64,000 nt of DNA from Annulohypoxylon bovei var. microspora (Eukaryota > Ascomycota > Sordariomycetes > Xylariales > Hypoxylaceae). The notes beneath the pieces were generated by a model. It had not been told where the DNA came from, searched no databases, and was given only the letters and a program-made list of their open reading frames with translations. The stretch lies in contig MU405269.1 in assembly GCA_022836615.1 (NCBI GenBank), positions 124,001-188,000 on the forward strand. Reading direction: 5' to 3'. Both the position numbers and the translations under genes were made by a program. This document shows, one piece after another, positions 45,552 to 56,712 of the stretch; position 1 is the stretch's first letter, and each line of letters opens with the position of its first letter.

Positions 45552-48500
45552 ATGGCGAACACGCGCTTCAGCACTGCAGATAGAGGGAGGCAGATGGCCT
45601 CCCCTAGACCTAAGACGCGTGGTAAGTGCTTGCCCCATCGTCGCAGCCATTGATAAGAGTACTGTGGTCGTGTCTAATTTGTGTGCGCCTTCTTCTTAGA
45701 TAATAAAGATACGCTCTGTCGAAACGTGTTAATCTATGGTCACTGCCGCTATGAGGACCAGGGTTGCACCTTCAACCATGATAAAGGATCGTCAAATTCA
45801 ATGGATAAGTAAGTCACTTTTAATTTCCTATGCTTTGTTTCAATGTTGCTTCGAGTTTCATCCGATAAAAAAGACTCCTGGCTGGCCCGTGTGCTATGAT
45901 TCCATCCGAGTTTCCTATAAGAAATCCAAGGCAACCTATATAGAATTAAAGGATCTTGGATCTCGACTAGGACACATAGCAACATTAGTCAATACATTAG
46001 CCGTTGGATGCCGAAACCAATTTGACACAGCTGGGTGGGTGTCGTTCGGTCCTGTTCAGTCCTCTGCAATGCTCTGCCAGGCGGAAAACTCCGGTTCTTT
46101 CAAATCATCCTGATATCGCTACGCACCGAGGGCAGAAAAGATAGGATGGAAAAGATGGATGGGTCGGATGAAGTTCGAAAAAAGGGCATTGGTCCTGCTT
46201 CCACTCCTCCTTTTCAACCAGGAAACCTTGGAGGATCATGCGGAGAATACCAACATCCTACGGCCTCTATGCCAATAGCTTTACATTCTCCTGGATTCGA
46301 ATTTGCACAGACTGTCCTGCCTGCTTTTTCACTTGTTGACGACTTATTACCTGGAGGCCATCTGGGTAATAAACTGAGACGTAGCAGATCAAATTCACCA
46401 CCTAGCTCTGGGTCGGAAAGCTATAAGACTGCTCGCTCCCGTGCTTCTACTGTATCTCACGGACACCAACAGTTTAACACGGCTCCTCGTACAAGTTCAG
46501 CTCCTTTTCTAAGTCAAGCCTCTGTCGACTTAATGCATGGAGGCGGCCAGATCAATACTCCGTACCTTGTTCCGAACTACCATAGGGGTCATAAACCATT
46601 TTATAGCGACGGAGCCAGCCCTATAATGTCTTCCAGCTTTGGTCGTTCTCGTGTTACTACACGTATTAGCATTACTAATCTATCTTCTAGTGGTAGCGCA
46701 AAGAAGTCTTTAAATGTCGAATCTCCATCATTCACTCCTACTCAACTTGGGGGTAAGAAATCCAACTTCTCGACAAATGCTACACCATTCACCCCTAGAG
46801 GGGCCTCGGCATGTAAGGAGACCTTGATGTCAATCCCCCATTATGTTTAAGCTTACATTGACAATAGCCTCAAACTCAGCCTTGCAACAAGACACTGGAG
46901 CCTCTCTATACAAGTCGGCACCGTTCGCAGATTTTGCTCCTCAAAATTACGATTTGAATACTGCTGTAAGTTCAGGAGAGACGATTTGGAGACTGATATT
47001 AACGAGATACAGACTGCAACCAACGGTTCAACAGACAGTGGATCACTCAACTACGATCCATTTACTATGTCTACCGTCAACCAGGCACTTCCACCAGCAC
47101 AATATAACCCATATGCCGAGGATCACAATGCCTTAGCCGGAGCTGGTTCTCCATACTACACGGCTCAAAATTCTTACGCAGCTCCATCGCAACCCGTAAG
47201 TCCCTAATACCCGCACTATCCGTCCCGAGTTGCAATCTGATCTCACTTAGCTTCAATATCATCTTTATTATCCCATCACATCCGGAAGGGAAACGTTACA
47301 AGCTTACCAGAGACAAATATATGACTTGTTTCTCCCCGACTCTGTTAGAGAGGATCTCCAGAAAAAGTCTGAGGCTGCCAGACAAGTCCTCCCGAGTCAA
47401 CCTGGAGTTCAACTGCCCACTCTGCAGCATTATCATTCCCTTGTGCCCTTGGATATTAAGCTCCGAAGTGCGACCAATACCTTGGGGCTTCCGAGTTGGG
47501 TGTTCAAGGCAACTTCTCGCAAGAATGGGAACATATTCTGCTTGAGACGAATCGAAGGTCTGTCTCCGCGCTTAGTGAAACCGATATCCAACTGACAGAT
47601 CGCAGGATTCCGCCTAACAAATGAGGAAGCAATTAAAGCTGTGAACTCGTGGAAGAAGATCATACACCCGAACATAGTCACAACGATCGAGGCGTTCACT
47701 ACAAGGGACTTCAATGATAGCTCACTCGTCTTTGTCCACAGTTATCATCCCCTCTCGAAGACACTAGCGGAGCATCATTTTCCTAGCAACCGCTTTGGTC
47801 GTCCGCAGCCCGTGGCGGAGAAGATATTATGGAGCTATCTCGTTCAGCTCGCGAGTGCTATCAAGGCTATCCACAAGGCGAAGCTTGCGGCTCGCTGCAT
47901 CGATCTGAGTAAAGTAATCCTAACGGATAAGAACCGTATTAGGCTCAGCGCATGCTCTATTCTAGATGTACTCCATTTTGAGGTACCTCGTCGAGTTGAG
48001 GAATTACAGCAGGAGGATTTCTTTAGCCTAGGGCGACTCGTGTTGAGCATTGCAACGAATACGCCACTCAGAAATATTGGTGACCTACGCTTACCCCTGG
48101 ACCAATTGTCTAGGACCTACTCTCCCGAACTTAAGGAGAGGATATCTTGGCTCCTTAGCCCGCCGCAGAATATTGCTGTAAAAACAGCAGAGCATTTGGT
48201 GTACGATCTTGCTCAGCACGCTGACGATGTGCTGGTGGCATCGTTCAATGCTCAGGATGAGACCGTTACTCACCTAGGAAGGGAACTTGAGAACGGCCGA
48301 TTGGTGCGTCTAATGGCGAAACTAGGTTCCATCAACGAACGACCGGAGTTTGATAATGACCCCAACTGGGCCGAGAACTCCGAACGCTACACATTGAAGC
48401 TATTCCGAGACTATGTCTTCCATCAGGTTGATGCCCAAGGAAATCCGGTCATAGACCTTGGGCACATCGTCAGCTGCTTAAATAAGCTAGACGCTGGTGT

Positions 48501-48642
48501 TGACGAGAGAATCTACCTGACTAGTCGGGACCATCAGTCAACTTTCGTGGTCTCATACAAGGAATTGAAGAAGCAAGCCCAGAGTGCGTTTAACGACCTA
48601 TTTAAGGCAAGCAACAAACAGCAGACCAGCCGGGGCTACTAG
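45552..48642 (+). CDS. pan3: PAN2-PAN3 deadenylation complex subunit PAN3
   Basis: CDS join(45552..45621,45700..45808,46691..46812,46868..46965,47013..47195,47251..47557,47606..48642), 641 aa. PAN3 dimerises, binds poly(A) and PABP, and recruits the PAN2 nuclease for cytoplasmic poly(A) trimming. In order: a CCCH zinc finger at about 27-46 (C-x8-C-x6-C-x3-H), a Ser/Pro linker with NVESPSFTP, a PAM2-like segment ending FADFAPQNYDL, then the pseudokinase (about 200-490; HYHSLVPLD, GFRLTNEEA, YHPLSKTLAEHHF, LAARCIDLSKV), a coiled coil and the C-terminal knob domain (LGRELENGRLVRLMAKLG, LFRDYVFHQVD, LTSRDHQSTFVVSYKELKK). Introns 3-6 are 47-55 nt and intron 1 is 78 nt. Intron 2 is unusually long (882 nt), and an alternative acceptor inside it keeps the frame (see findings). 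The start ATG opens MANTRFSTADRGRQ, matching the family. Confidence 0.93.
46136..46690 (+). CDS. pan3: Candidate alternative PAN3 exon extension (185 codons)
   Basis: An open segment lying within intron 2 of the short PAN3 form. It starts after an AG at 46134-46135 (GAGGGCAG) and runs without a stop into the constitutive exon at 46691. Joined to the donor at 45808, it keeps the same phase as the downstream acceptor at 46690. The encoded 185 residues are Ser/Pro/Arg-rich with SRSNSPPSSGSES and SRASTVSHG motifs, like a disordered phospho-regulated linker. Either acceptor gives a complete PAN3. An N-terminally different long PAN3 isoform is therefore possible; RNA evidence is needed to decide, and the sequence could also be a retained-intron accident. 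Confidence 0.5.
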
Positions 48643-49937
48643 AAGGAGACACGCGTTGGCCGCAATTCAAGGTCAGCAGATGAACCTCCGAGAACGAGAA
48701 GATGCAGCTATGCAACGAGAGGGTGGAGACGATATGTCAGGGGACCGGGATGCTAAGGTAGAAGCTCAGGACATACGACGAAATTCTGAATTCAGAAAGT
48801 CTTCGGGACTTGGGGCAAAGAGTCTCGCTGAGACGTTGGAAATAGCACACAATGGCAAGGGGTGTTGAAGATGAGAACAATGCAAAGTGAGCCTCGTTAG
48901 AATACTCAATGATGAAATAGCTAACGAGGGGGGTGGGGTGGGCCGTCAACTCTCAAATCTGGAACGCGAAAATACGACGAATGGTGAGCTAATAAGCAAA
49001 CCTAGTCACTACCCCTTGTTTTTCCAGCCGCAGATAATGAAAACGACAGGACTCTATGATGAGACAAGATGATGTGTTATATTGGACTATATTTGGGCAT
49101 GCCACTTTGTTGAATACTCCCGGTACAAAAGAGTTGCATTATAGCGATCCTCTTTCGGGCGTTTAACCTGCTTCCATTGCCGGCAGGAATATGTTTGGCT
49201 GGACTATAAGGGGAGGGACGTCGATAGCGATTTGTTTTAGCAGAATTTTCGGATGAAGAAGCGGGGAGGTGTGAGGAAGTACATGGGGGTGACGTCGTGG
49301 ATGATTAAATATATCTCTCAAAGTATAAAGTAGAATACAAGCAAAGTTTCATACCGTTCATTATGCGTTGCATTGCCTGAGGATGGCTTTGTCAGCAGTG
49401 GATGTGATAAGTCAGCTATTCTCGATTACCTAATCAAAATCCATCGACAACCAACCAGACCATATAATCTAAGGGGTCATTTTTAGGACGGTAGGCATTG
49501 TTACTAACACATACTCCTGTTAATCTAGTGTCCTTCTGATAGTGTAAGCTGGTCACGAGTGAATATCACCACTCGATTGTAAGAACATCCTTTACATAAG
49601 CCGTCAATGAGATGTATGAGATGTTCGCTTTCATGTTCAAAACACAATATGTTTGTTATTTGACGTTAATTTCTTCTCATGCCGTACGTAATAAATCATC
49701 ACGTAACGACTTATCTGCTAACAAGCCCCTTTTGTTTGTGGGTCATTCATAATATGAATGAGATGCTCCTCTACTTCCCACGCTGTGACCCTATTCAACT
49801 TAAGATCTGATTTGTGCTACCGGTTAAGTTGATAGCTGGGTGCTTCTTCTCATAATAAAGCCTAAGGAGATGCCTAGCAGTCCAACATATTCTTATCATC
49901 CTAGTCTCGCTTGAGAGATGACTTGTCCTCTAAAGTT
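48643..49937. other. Convergent 3' spacer, PAN3 / LSM7
   Basis: About 1.3 kb. Directly after the PAN3 stop an ATG-started frame of 62 codons (48681-48869) has a charged, helical composition; see findings. The rest is A+T-rich without a gene and should hold the 3' ends of both transcripts. Confidence 0.45.
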
Positions 49938-50578
49938 TCAGTCTTCTGATTGTTGAGCGAAGGGATTTTCTATCTCCTCGCTTCCATCTACTGGGCTGAT
50001 AACTACTAGAAGAGTGCCTCGGGCGACCACTAGGCCAAGCGAGCGAGTCGCCTCTTTGCCCTCTTCGTCTATATAGATGTATATGTTAGTCTTTCCCAGT
50101 ATACAATAAGAGACAACAGCTCCAGTTTCGGCGATAGGACAACTAGAAAGTTAACTAACCTCGCATGACTTCTTGCACTTCATCAAGAACCAAGTTCATA
50201 AGCGCATCGTAACCCTTCAGTGTACCGGTAACTAGACACCGATGTTATGGTTAGCCTCAGTCCGTTACTACCCAACTCGACAACACGTAGACCGGCGCGT
50301 GACCTAATGATGCAAGCAGGATGGAGGGGAATAGGAAAGATCTGCGACTTACCTTCTCTTCCGCCGTTGAATTTAACCGTGATTCTCTTATCGACATATT
50401 TGCTAAGGTCCAGGATGTTCTCCTTCTTGGGACGCTCCCGCTCCTGGGATGCACCGCCGCCGCTAGCGCCCGAGTCAGCTCCGTGTCCACCTCTTCCGCC
50501 ACCTCGTCCGCCCCGCGCTCCGCGGGGATGTCCGCCGCCGCCTCCTCGGCCGCCGCGGTAATGGGCACGGTCGGCCAT
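49938..50578 (-). CDS. lsm7: U6 snRNA-associated Sm-like protein LSm7
   Basis: CDS complement(join(49938..50068,50160..50231,50353..50578)), 142 aa. LSm7 is a ring subunit of the LSm2-8 complex, which binds the U6 snRNA 3' end, and of LSm1-7, which promotes decapping. Residues 1-50 form an RGG/GG-rich disordered extension. The Sm fold follows at about 53-130. Sm1 runs from KKENILDLSKYVDKRITVKF through NGGRE, VTGTLKGYDALMNLVLD and EVQEVMR; Sm2 is SLGLVVARGTLLVVISP. Introns are 121 and 91 nt with GTAAGT and GTTAGT donors. The exon 1/2 junction (GAA-G/TT) falls between NGGRE and VTGTL. The ATG at 50578 is the first in frame. The gene lies convergent to PAN3, another mRNA-decay component, but shares no regulation with it. 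Confidence 0.93.
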
Positions 50579-53500
50579 CTTGGGGTGCTGTGGGTGGGTG
50601 ATACGTAGAGTTTCCCGTGGGGTGGGATATAAATTTGAAGTACTTCGAAGGAGAGGGGGCGGGTTCTTTTGGTCTGGGGGGCAGAGGGCCGAAAAAGATG
50701 CGGTGAAGGGGGGGAGAAAGGTCGGGGCGACCAGGTATTCCTCGAAGCTAGTTTCGGAAGCTGGAGGGAAGATGCAGAGATAGGGGGTTACGGTGGTCTG
50801 GACCGTTCGGTGACGAATCCGTGTCGCAGGCTAGCACGGCTACCGTTGCAACGGGTATTCGACGAGGGAGGTGTCGAGATTGGAATTGGACGAGGTTATC
50901 GTCGGGCGTTTGCGAAACCTTGTAGATAATTCGGACCGGGACTCTTCTTTACGTGCCGGCTAACTGTAGGAGTCTTGTCTCGTCACGTTAATCCGTAGGT
51001 AGGCTATGCCGGACGGGAATTGTGTGGCAGTTGGCAGGGCCAGGTGATTGTGTTGCTGTCTGCCACTTTGCAGTTTGCTGTCGATCATAGCATTGATATG
51101 GGGAGAAAGTTGATTGCTTTTTTTGCGCTGTCACTTCTGACTGGATAAAGCCTCCCGAATAAGTGGGTCGTCGGAGAACTATTTTACCCCACTACTTCCA
51201 CTTCGTAACTTCAAACAACCTTAAAATACGTACCTCCGTACCTACCTGAGTATGGCCGCTTTTAGCCTAAGCTGCCACTTCCTACAAACGATTTTATATA
51301 GGTACCTACATACCAAGGTAGTATACGCATCTACAGTGGCTATCGGCCGTAAGAAACGGATTTCACATCGTCGCTATCATGCCATGACGTTTTTAAAACG
51401 AGTCTATTCCCGACCTCTATCACTGCTATGGAACTAGCCAATTCTTTCTTCGCAACACGTCATAGTATGGATCATAATACGTAGATATTAGGGAAGCCAG
51501 ATATGTACCATGTTCTAAACTTCTGAAGATCTTTTGAAGTGACTGGACAATGCTAACCTATGAGTATGAGATCTTCTATGATGCTGAGTTGACCTATGCC
51601 GAGAAATTTCCAGAGAGACAAGCGGAAAGAGGAAGATGTGAAAGAAGGTCCAAGTAGTGAGTATGGTCACCCGGACCAAACCGAAATGCACGAATCGCCG
51701 AAGTTTGCGGGTGAGTCCGGGACGAAGAAGGGATTCCCGGGGCGAAGATTCAATGCGAGCTTCCTTTCTCTACCTACGTGGAGCATGGTGCGTTCTGAGC
51801 TACAATCCCGAGCTGCAACAGAGACGCCATAGGTTCCGCAGTTCCTCCCTCTCGTTCTCCCGGACTCTCCTCCGCTCGTGGGAACTTTGGTGGCATCAGC
51901 TAGTGCCCGCGAAGACCGAACCTGACTTCAACCCTGTTATACAGGCATCGGGGAGGCAGGGCCTAGCTCCATGTGTATCCGCAAGGACAAACACTAGGGC
52001 TTATAGTGACCTTGTGAGAGAGTTTTTGCAAAGCTCGGGTTGGAGCTTGTAAATGTGATTCGTTATATAGGAAGTCATGTGAACTCCAGCATTGATCCTA
52101 TATCATATTCCGTGAAGAATAATATCCCGCCGCATTTTCTTCATAGGTAAGTAGTATATTAGCTATTCGGACATGGCATACCGAGGTAGTAACGTATTAT
52201 GAGTACTTTATTTATAACTAAGTCCGCCTAAAATTGCATGCATACTAGAGGTGAATACGTAACGAAACTAGTCATCCATAAGCATGATATATCTTGTTCG
52301 ATTATATCCTTTCCACGCCATTGGACAAGCCGCATAAAGTCTTTATACTCGGTCAAACGGTTATTGCTCACCGGTCCACCGTTTTCCCTGCAGAAATCGT
52401 GCAACCCTCGTAACTCGACTGATAATAGCCCTAAGTAATAGCGGCAAGGACACTAGGCCCGATGCTGCTTAAGCGCACCGCGGTAAGGCTACTCTCTAAT
52501 AAATCTAAGGCTGTATAAAGACCCTTAGGAGGGGCAGAAAAAGGCGAGGCAAGGTCTTGGACTTTTTCGTTGTTGTTCTGGAACGCTTCTGTCTTGGTCC
52601 GTGCCGTGTCAAGGGGTTCAGGGGGGCTTGAGTGGCTTGCTCGCTTTGGTTAAGGCTGCTTATGGAGGGGCTTTCTAAAGCATTTTAAGGGAACCCGACG
52701 GAGCACTAGCGGCCTGTATGCGGCATCTAGGTAGCGTCTGCAACCGTAGGGATGTAAGCTCGGTAGGGTCTTTATCTACTCTAGCGGCTCTCAGGGATTG
52801 CAGCTGCAGAGAGTATGATACTCGGACATATCACATTCCTACGCCTGAAGCTGTAGGTAGTATACGGTTTGTTAGTACCGGTAATAGCTGACTATTGGAT
52901 GCGGGGAACATGGTTAATGGCAAAAGAAGGGAGGAGGAAAAAAGGAAAAGAAAAACCAAGTGGTGAGTCTCTTCGATAAATAGGATGGCTTTCGGCAGCG
53001 AATATTGGGCTTGTTTCTCGTACACCTACTCGTCGTTGAAGGCATATGTATCATCGCTATCTTCTTTTCGTGAAACATCGATGTGAGACTCTGAGCTGAG
53101 AAGACCCCGAACGGCATCCCTTCAGATCGCGTCCATCCAAAATTTTTATCGAGCCTAGCAATGCACCTCAAGGCTCAAGCCCGTCGCCATAGGTGGGTTT
53201 CAACGCCAAGGAGATGTGTGGCTCGTCGATCTTTTCCTTCTTCCGTGCGGCGGCATGGGATCACATAATCTAGAAACCCTTCACAGAGCGGAATTCAGCG
53301 CGGATGATCTTCTCCTGGATGTGGCTAAGACCAGGGAATCGTGAAGGGTCCAAGGTCCAAGGCCTGAGTCTGGTGAGGGCGATGTGAGGGGATCGACAGA
53401 AGGGAACAGAGGAAGAGATTGAAGAACTTCGGTCTTGTTTTCCGTGACACACGCACATGTAAAGCTAACCGAGATGTTTTATCACTTTGGGGGTTGAGCG

Positions 53501-54757
53501 GCCAGACCCAAGTATGTTGAAATATGTGAGTAACCTACTTCATTGGACGAAGTTGAAGTGCCTAGAAAAGAAACATATCAACATTGAAAGTAGAGACGTC
53601 GATATACTAATGTTAATATTATATACATAGGACCTAGGTATACTAAGTACTGTATATGGAAGTTCAATGTTGGCTTGTGCTCCTTACCTTGACTCAATTG
53701 GTTTAGTGAGTAGCTTAAAAAAGTTCTCAAAAACACGAGCTGGAAGTTACCACTTACTATCGGGTGTTATTACCTAAACCACATAGGAAAGCGCCAACCT
53801 ACCCACTTCGCCAATTCTAATTCCTAGCAAACTGCTGCCGTATATCTTTAGTCTGTGGCCAGTTTTTTCCTCACTTCAACAACATGCCACTCTAAGAGAG
53901 GAACTTTCTCTTCACTTCCTATACTTACACACACCTATACCCTTACCCATATTCATACCCATACCTAATCGATCCGGTTATCGTTCCGTACTTTACTGAG
54001 ATGTTCAATGCTAATGTACAGTATTCCTTCAAGCCCCGCGCCTAATCGAACCAACCCCGGTTTCCGAAATTCCCTGTCCTAGCCACTCTCTGCGCATTCA
54101 GGTATACCGGGTCTGCCTACACGGTAGTTTACTCCGTATTTTCTATTTGCGTCGAGGCTGTACTCTGGCTGAGTATCATCAAACTCACCTGCCCTGCTTA
54201 CTTTAACATACGCGTATATCCATAAATTCATACATACATCCATACGCATCTATTTACTACCCTTCTCTTCCCTCTTCATTTCACTCCACTCGTTCATTCG
54301 CTCGTTTTGACCGGTTCCCCTTATCTAAAGTTACATACTTTGCTCCATACGAGGGTTAATTCCTATGACGACCGCCGAGCTCAAAAAGGCCCAAAAGCTC
54401 GGCAGGCCTAACTTCTCAAGCTGCGTCCCGTTTCCGGGGGTTTCGCACTTCTCAGCCTATCCGCATCCTGGAACATTAATTCGTAATAAAGCATCCTCTC
54501 GCTATTTCTTGCCCTTATAATATACTCCTTTCTCAAACCCGCAGAGTCCCAGACGGGAATAGCAGAACCAAGCGAATCCCCGCTCGTTCTGCGATATACT
54601 TGCACATGTTATCCTTTGTTTGCCGTTGACGGGATTAATTGGGCGGGACAGTCGGTTGTTTTAGAGCAGCTAAAAAGCTGCTGAGCACTTTGTATATCAA
54701 GACTCCCACCAGAGTTTAAAGAGGCCTCTGTAAACCTCCAAAGTGAGATGTGCCAGC
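50579..54757. other. Long intergenic region, LSM7 / Zn2Cys6 gene
   Basis: About 4.2 kb between divergently transcribed genes. It starts with the LSM7 promoter. At 51599-52051 two overlapping plus-strand ORFs show no recognisable domain. At 52441-52830 a segment of different composition reads, on the minus strand, like a decayed coding sequence with interspersed stops (see findings). From about 53860 to 54360 the DNA is CT/CA-rich with TACCCATAC-type repeats, as in the long 5' leader or promoter of the downstream regulator gene. No gene can be supported. Confidence 0.4.
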
Positions 54758-56712
54758 ATGGCACACAATCAAGATTCTGATCAACATAAACGAAAACGAG
54801 ATATCTCCGATGACAATGGCAGTCAAGCACCACATGCTGACCGCATACCACAACCTCCTCCGCCTCAGCCAGGTAAGTCCTGCCCACCCGCATGCTCTCT
54901 CACTTACACACACCTGCATCCCCATAGGTAACCGCTGCTCGGGGGGACTATGTCACGATGCCGATGTGTCTCGTTTCATATGTAACATCAGCTCACCATC
55001 TTCGTGTCGCTAATGTGTTCTATTATGAAAATTCTCTGTATATGTACCATATCATATCTCCACTCCCTACTACTGTGCTATTTTCTCATAAATTTTATCT
55101 ATCAACTATTTCCGATCATAATCCGAGTGTACCCATGTGTTCCAAGTTCGTACTGACGGGCCAATTTCCAAGGCAACATAGCCCCCATAAACTACCTGTC
55201 TAAAGCCCATCCGGTGAAGCTCAAACTCCTCCAGGGAGACAGCGAAACCTTTTCCGATGTTCTTACTCTAGTTAACGAGTATGAGGGTGAGCAATGCTTC
55301 CCTTTTACTATGTTTTCTTGTACGTCCAAGCACTAATGCGACAATTAGGGGTATTAAATAGACATGAAAGCCTCGCTGCTAACCTGGGCGCAAAGCTGAC
55401 AGGAAGTCGCCTACTGAAGGCAATGGAAGGAGCTTTTGAAGGTTCAATAACGACAACACCACCGCAAACGATATTCAGCCCTGATCCCGTCACGTGGCTT
55501 GATATTGTCGAGTTTGCCAAATCAAAGCCTGGAGAATTTGTGCTGACACCTGCTCCCAGCGGCACGCGTTGTTGCCAATTTCCTTTGAAAGGTGTCCAGG
55601 TCGAAATCGGGGAAGATGACTGGAGGCTCATAGTTTCCGGCGCCTTGGACAGATTTAGGCTTGTGCCACCGCAACCGTTAGAGGAGGACGAAACGGCAGA
55701 GCTGGCAACCCTTGAGATTGTCGAGCAGCGCCTACAAGTCTTAATTAAGAAGGCAGACGAGGTGGCGCGTAGGGCTCGCCAACTGAACTACCACTTGAGC
55801 GGACGGAAGGCATCTATACACACGCGTCGCGCATCGCAATCAGCTCCTGGTCCCGGCTTTCAAGCTGTAAATCAATCAATGGGCTCAGGGGCCAATCCAG
55901 GTTACGACCTACATGCCGATCTTCTCCAACAGTTCCAGGCTCCCGCGCAATCGTCAGGTCACCGGATATCTTCCGCTAGCTCTATCCCACCGACGCCAAA
56001 TGCGATTGGGACTTCTACACCGACACCGAGGGCTTCCATCCAGCAGCAGGCGCTACTCGGCAGCAACCGGCCATCCCCTGGTTACTCCGCCGAGCCAGCG
56101 GTGAGAGACATTGAAGAAGAGAATCGTGTCTTAGTCACAACTAAAATTGAGAAACTAGCGCGCGGAGACTTTATACATCCACCATGTGACAGATGCCGAA
56201 GACTCAAGACACAATGTATTAAACACCTAACCGCTTGCCAGGGATGCACGAAAAAGCATGCTAGGTGCGTATGGAAGGGGCTGACAGAAGAGGAGGTATC
56301 GTGGCTCAAAGGGGAAGCAAGCGGGGATGGAGATGACGACGGGGACGAGCTAAGGGACACGAGTAGGGTCGGGTTTGGATCTCAATCTCACGCAGAATTC
56401 GGGGAACATCGAAGGGAATCGGAACGTAGTGACGAGCCTGGCTCGAGTAGACCCGGGTCGAGGATAGCCATCGGTAGACCAGCCGACGATGTATGGCGAA
56501 AGGGACCAGATACGTCAATGAGCAGTAGGCATGAAACAATGGAAGTAGACCCAAGAGATATCCGGCCGGGGCAAGAATATGCAAGAAAGGAGGCGCCAAG
56601 TGGAGCCTTTAGGGAACAGAAATCAATACTTAGTCATATGGCATCGGTGGCATCGGCAGCGGCGGATGCTGCAGCGATCTCGCGCGGGAGTCAGCGCATT
56701 TCAAATGAATGA
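54758..56712 (+). CDS. Putative regulator with C-terminal Zn2Cys6 cluster
   Basis: CDS join(54758..54872,55173..55286,55349..56712), 530 aa. Residues 10-14 (KRKRD) look like a nuclear signal. A conserved-looking globular region spans about 40-190: INYLSKAHPVKLKLLQGD, LVNEYEGVLNRHESLAANLG, WLDIVEFAKSKPGEF, DDWRLIVSGALDRF. The LVNEYEGVL part weakly resembles an ARID-type helix, but I do not claim that domain. A helical segment (about 200-230) and a Ser/Pro-rich linker follow. A canonical fungal zinc cluster C-x2-C-x6-C-x6-C-x2-C-x6-C lies at residues 356-384 (CDRCRRLKTQC ... CQGC), then an acidic stretch. Zn2Cys6 clusters bind GC-rich DNA and normally sit at the N-terminus, so the order is unusual. 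The first intron is 300 nt and may hide a small cassette exon. I cannot name the protein. Confidence 0.8.

Noticed and set aside
53270..53458. Minus-strand ORF with a PHIALTRLRPW segment resembling a 2H phosphoesterase or Usb1 motif
   Set aside because: Only one possible HxT/S-like motif, no second motif, and no splice path to a longer conserved protein.
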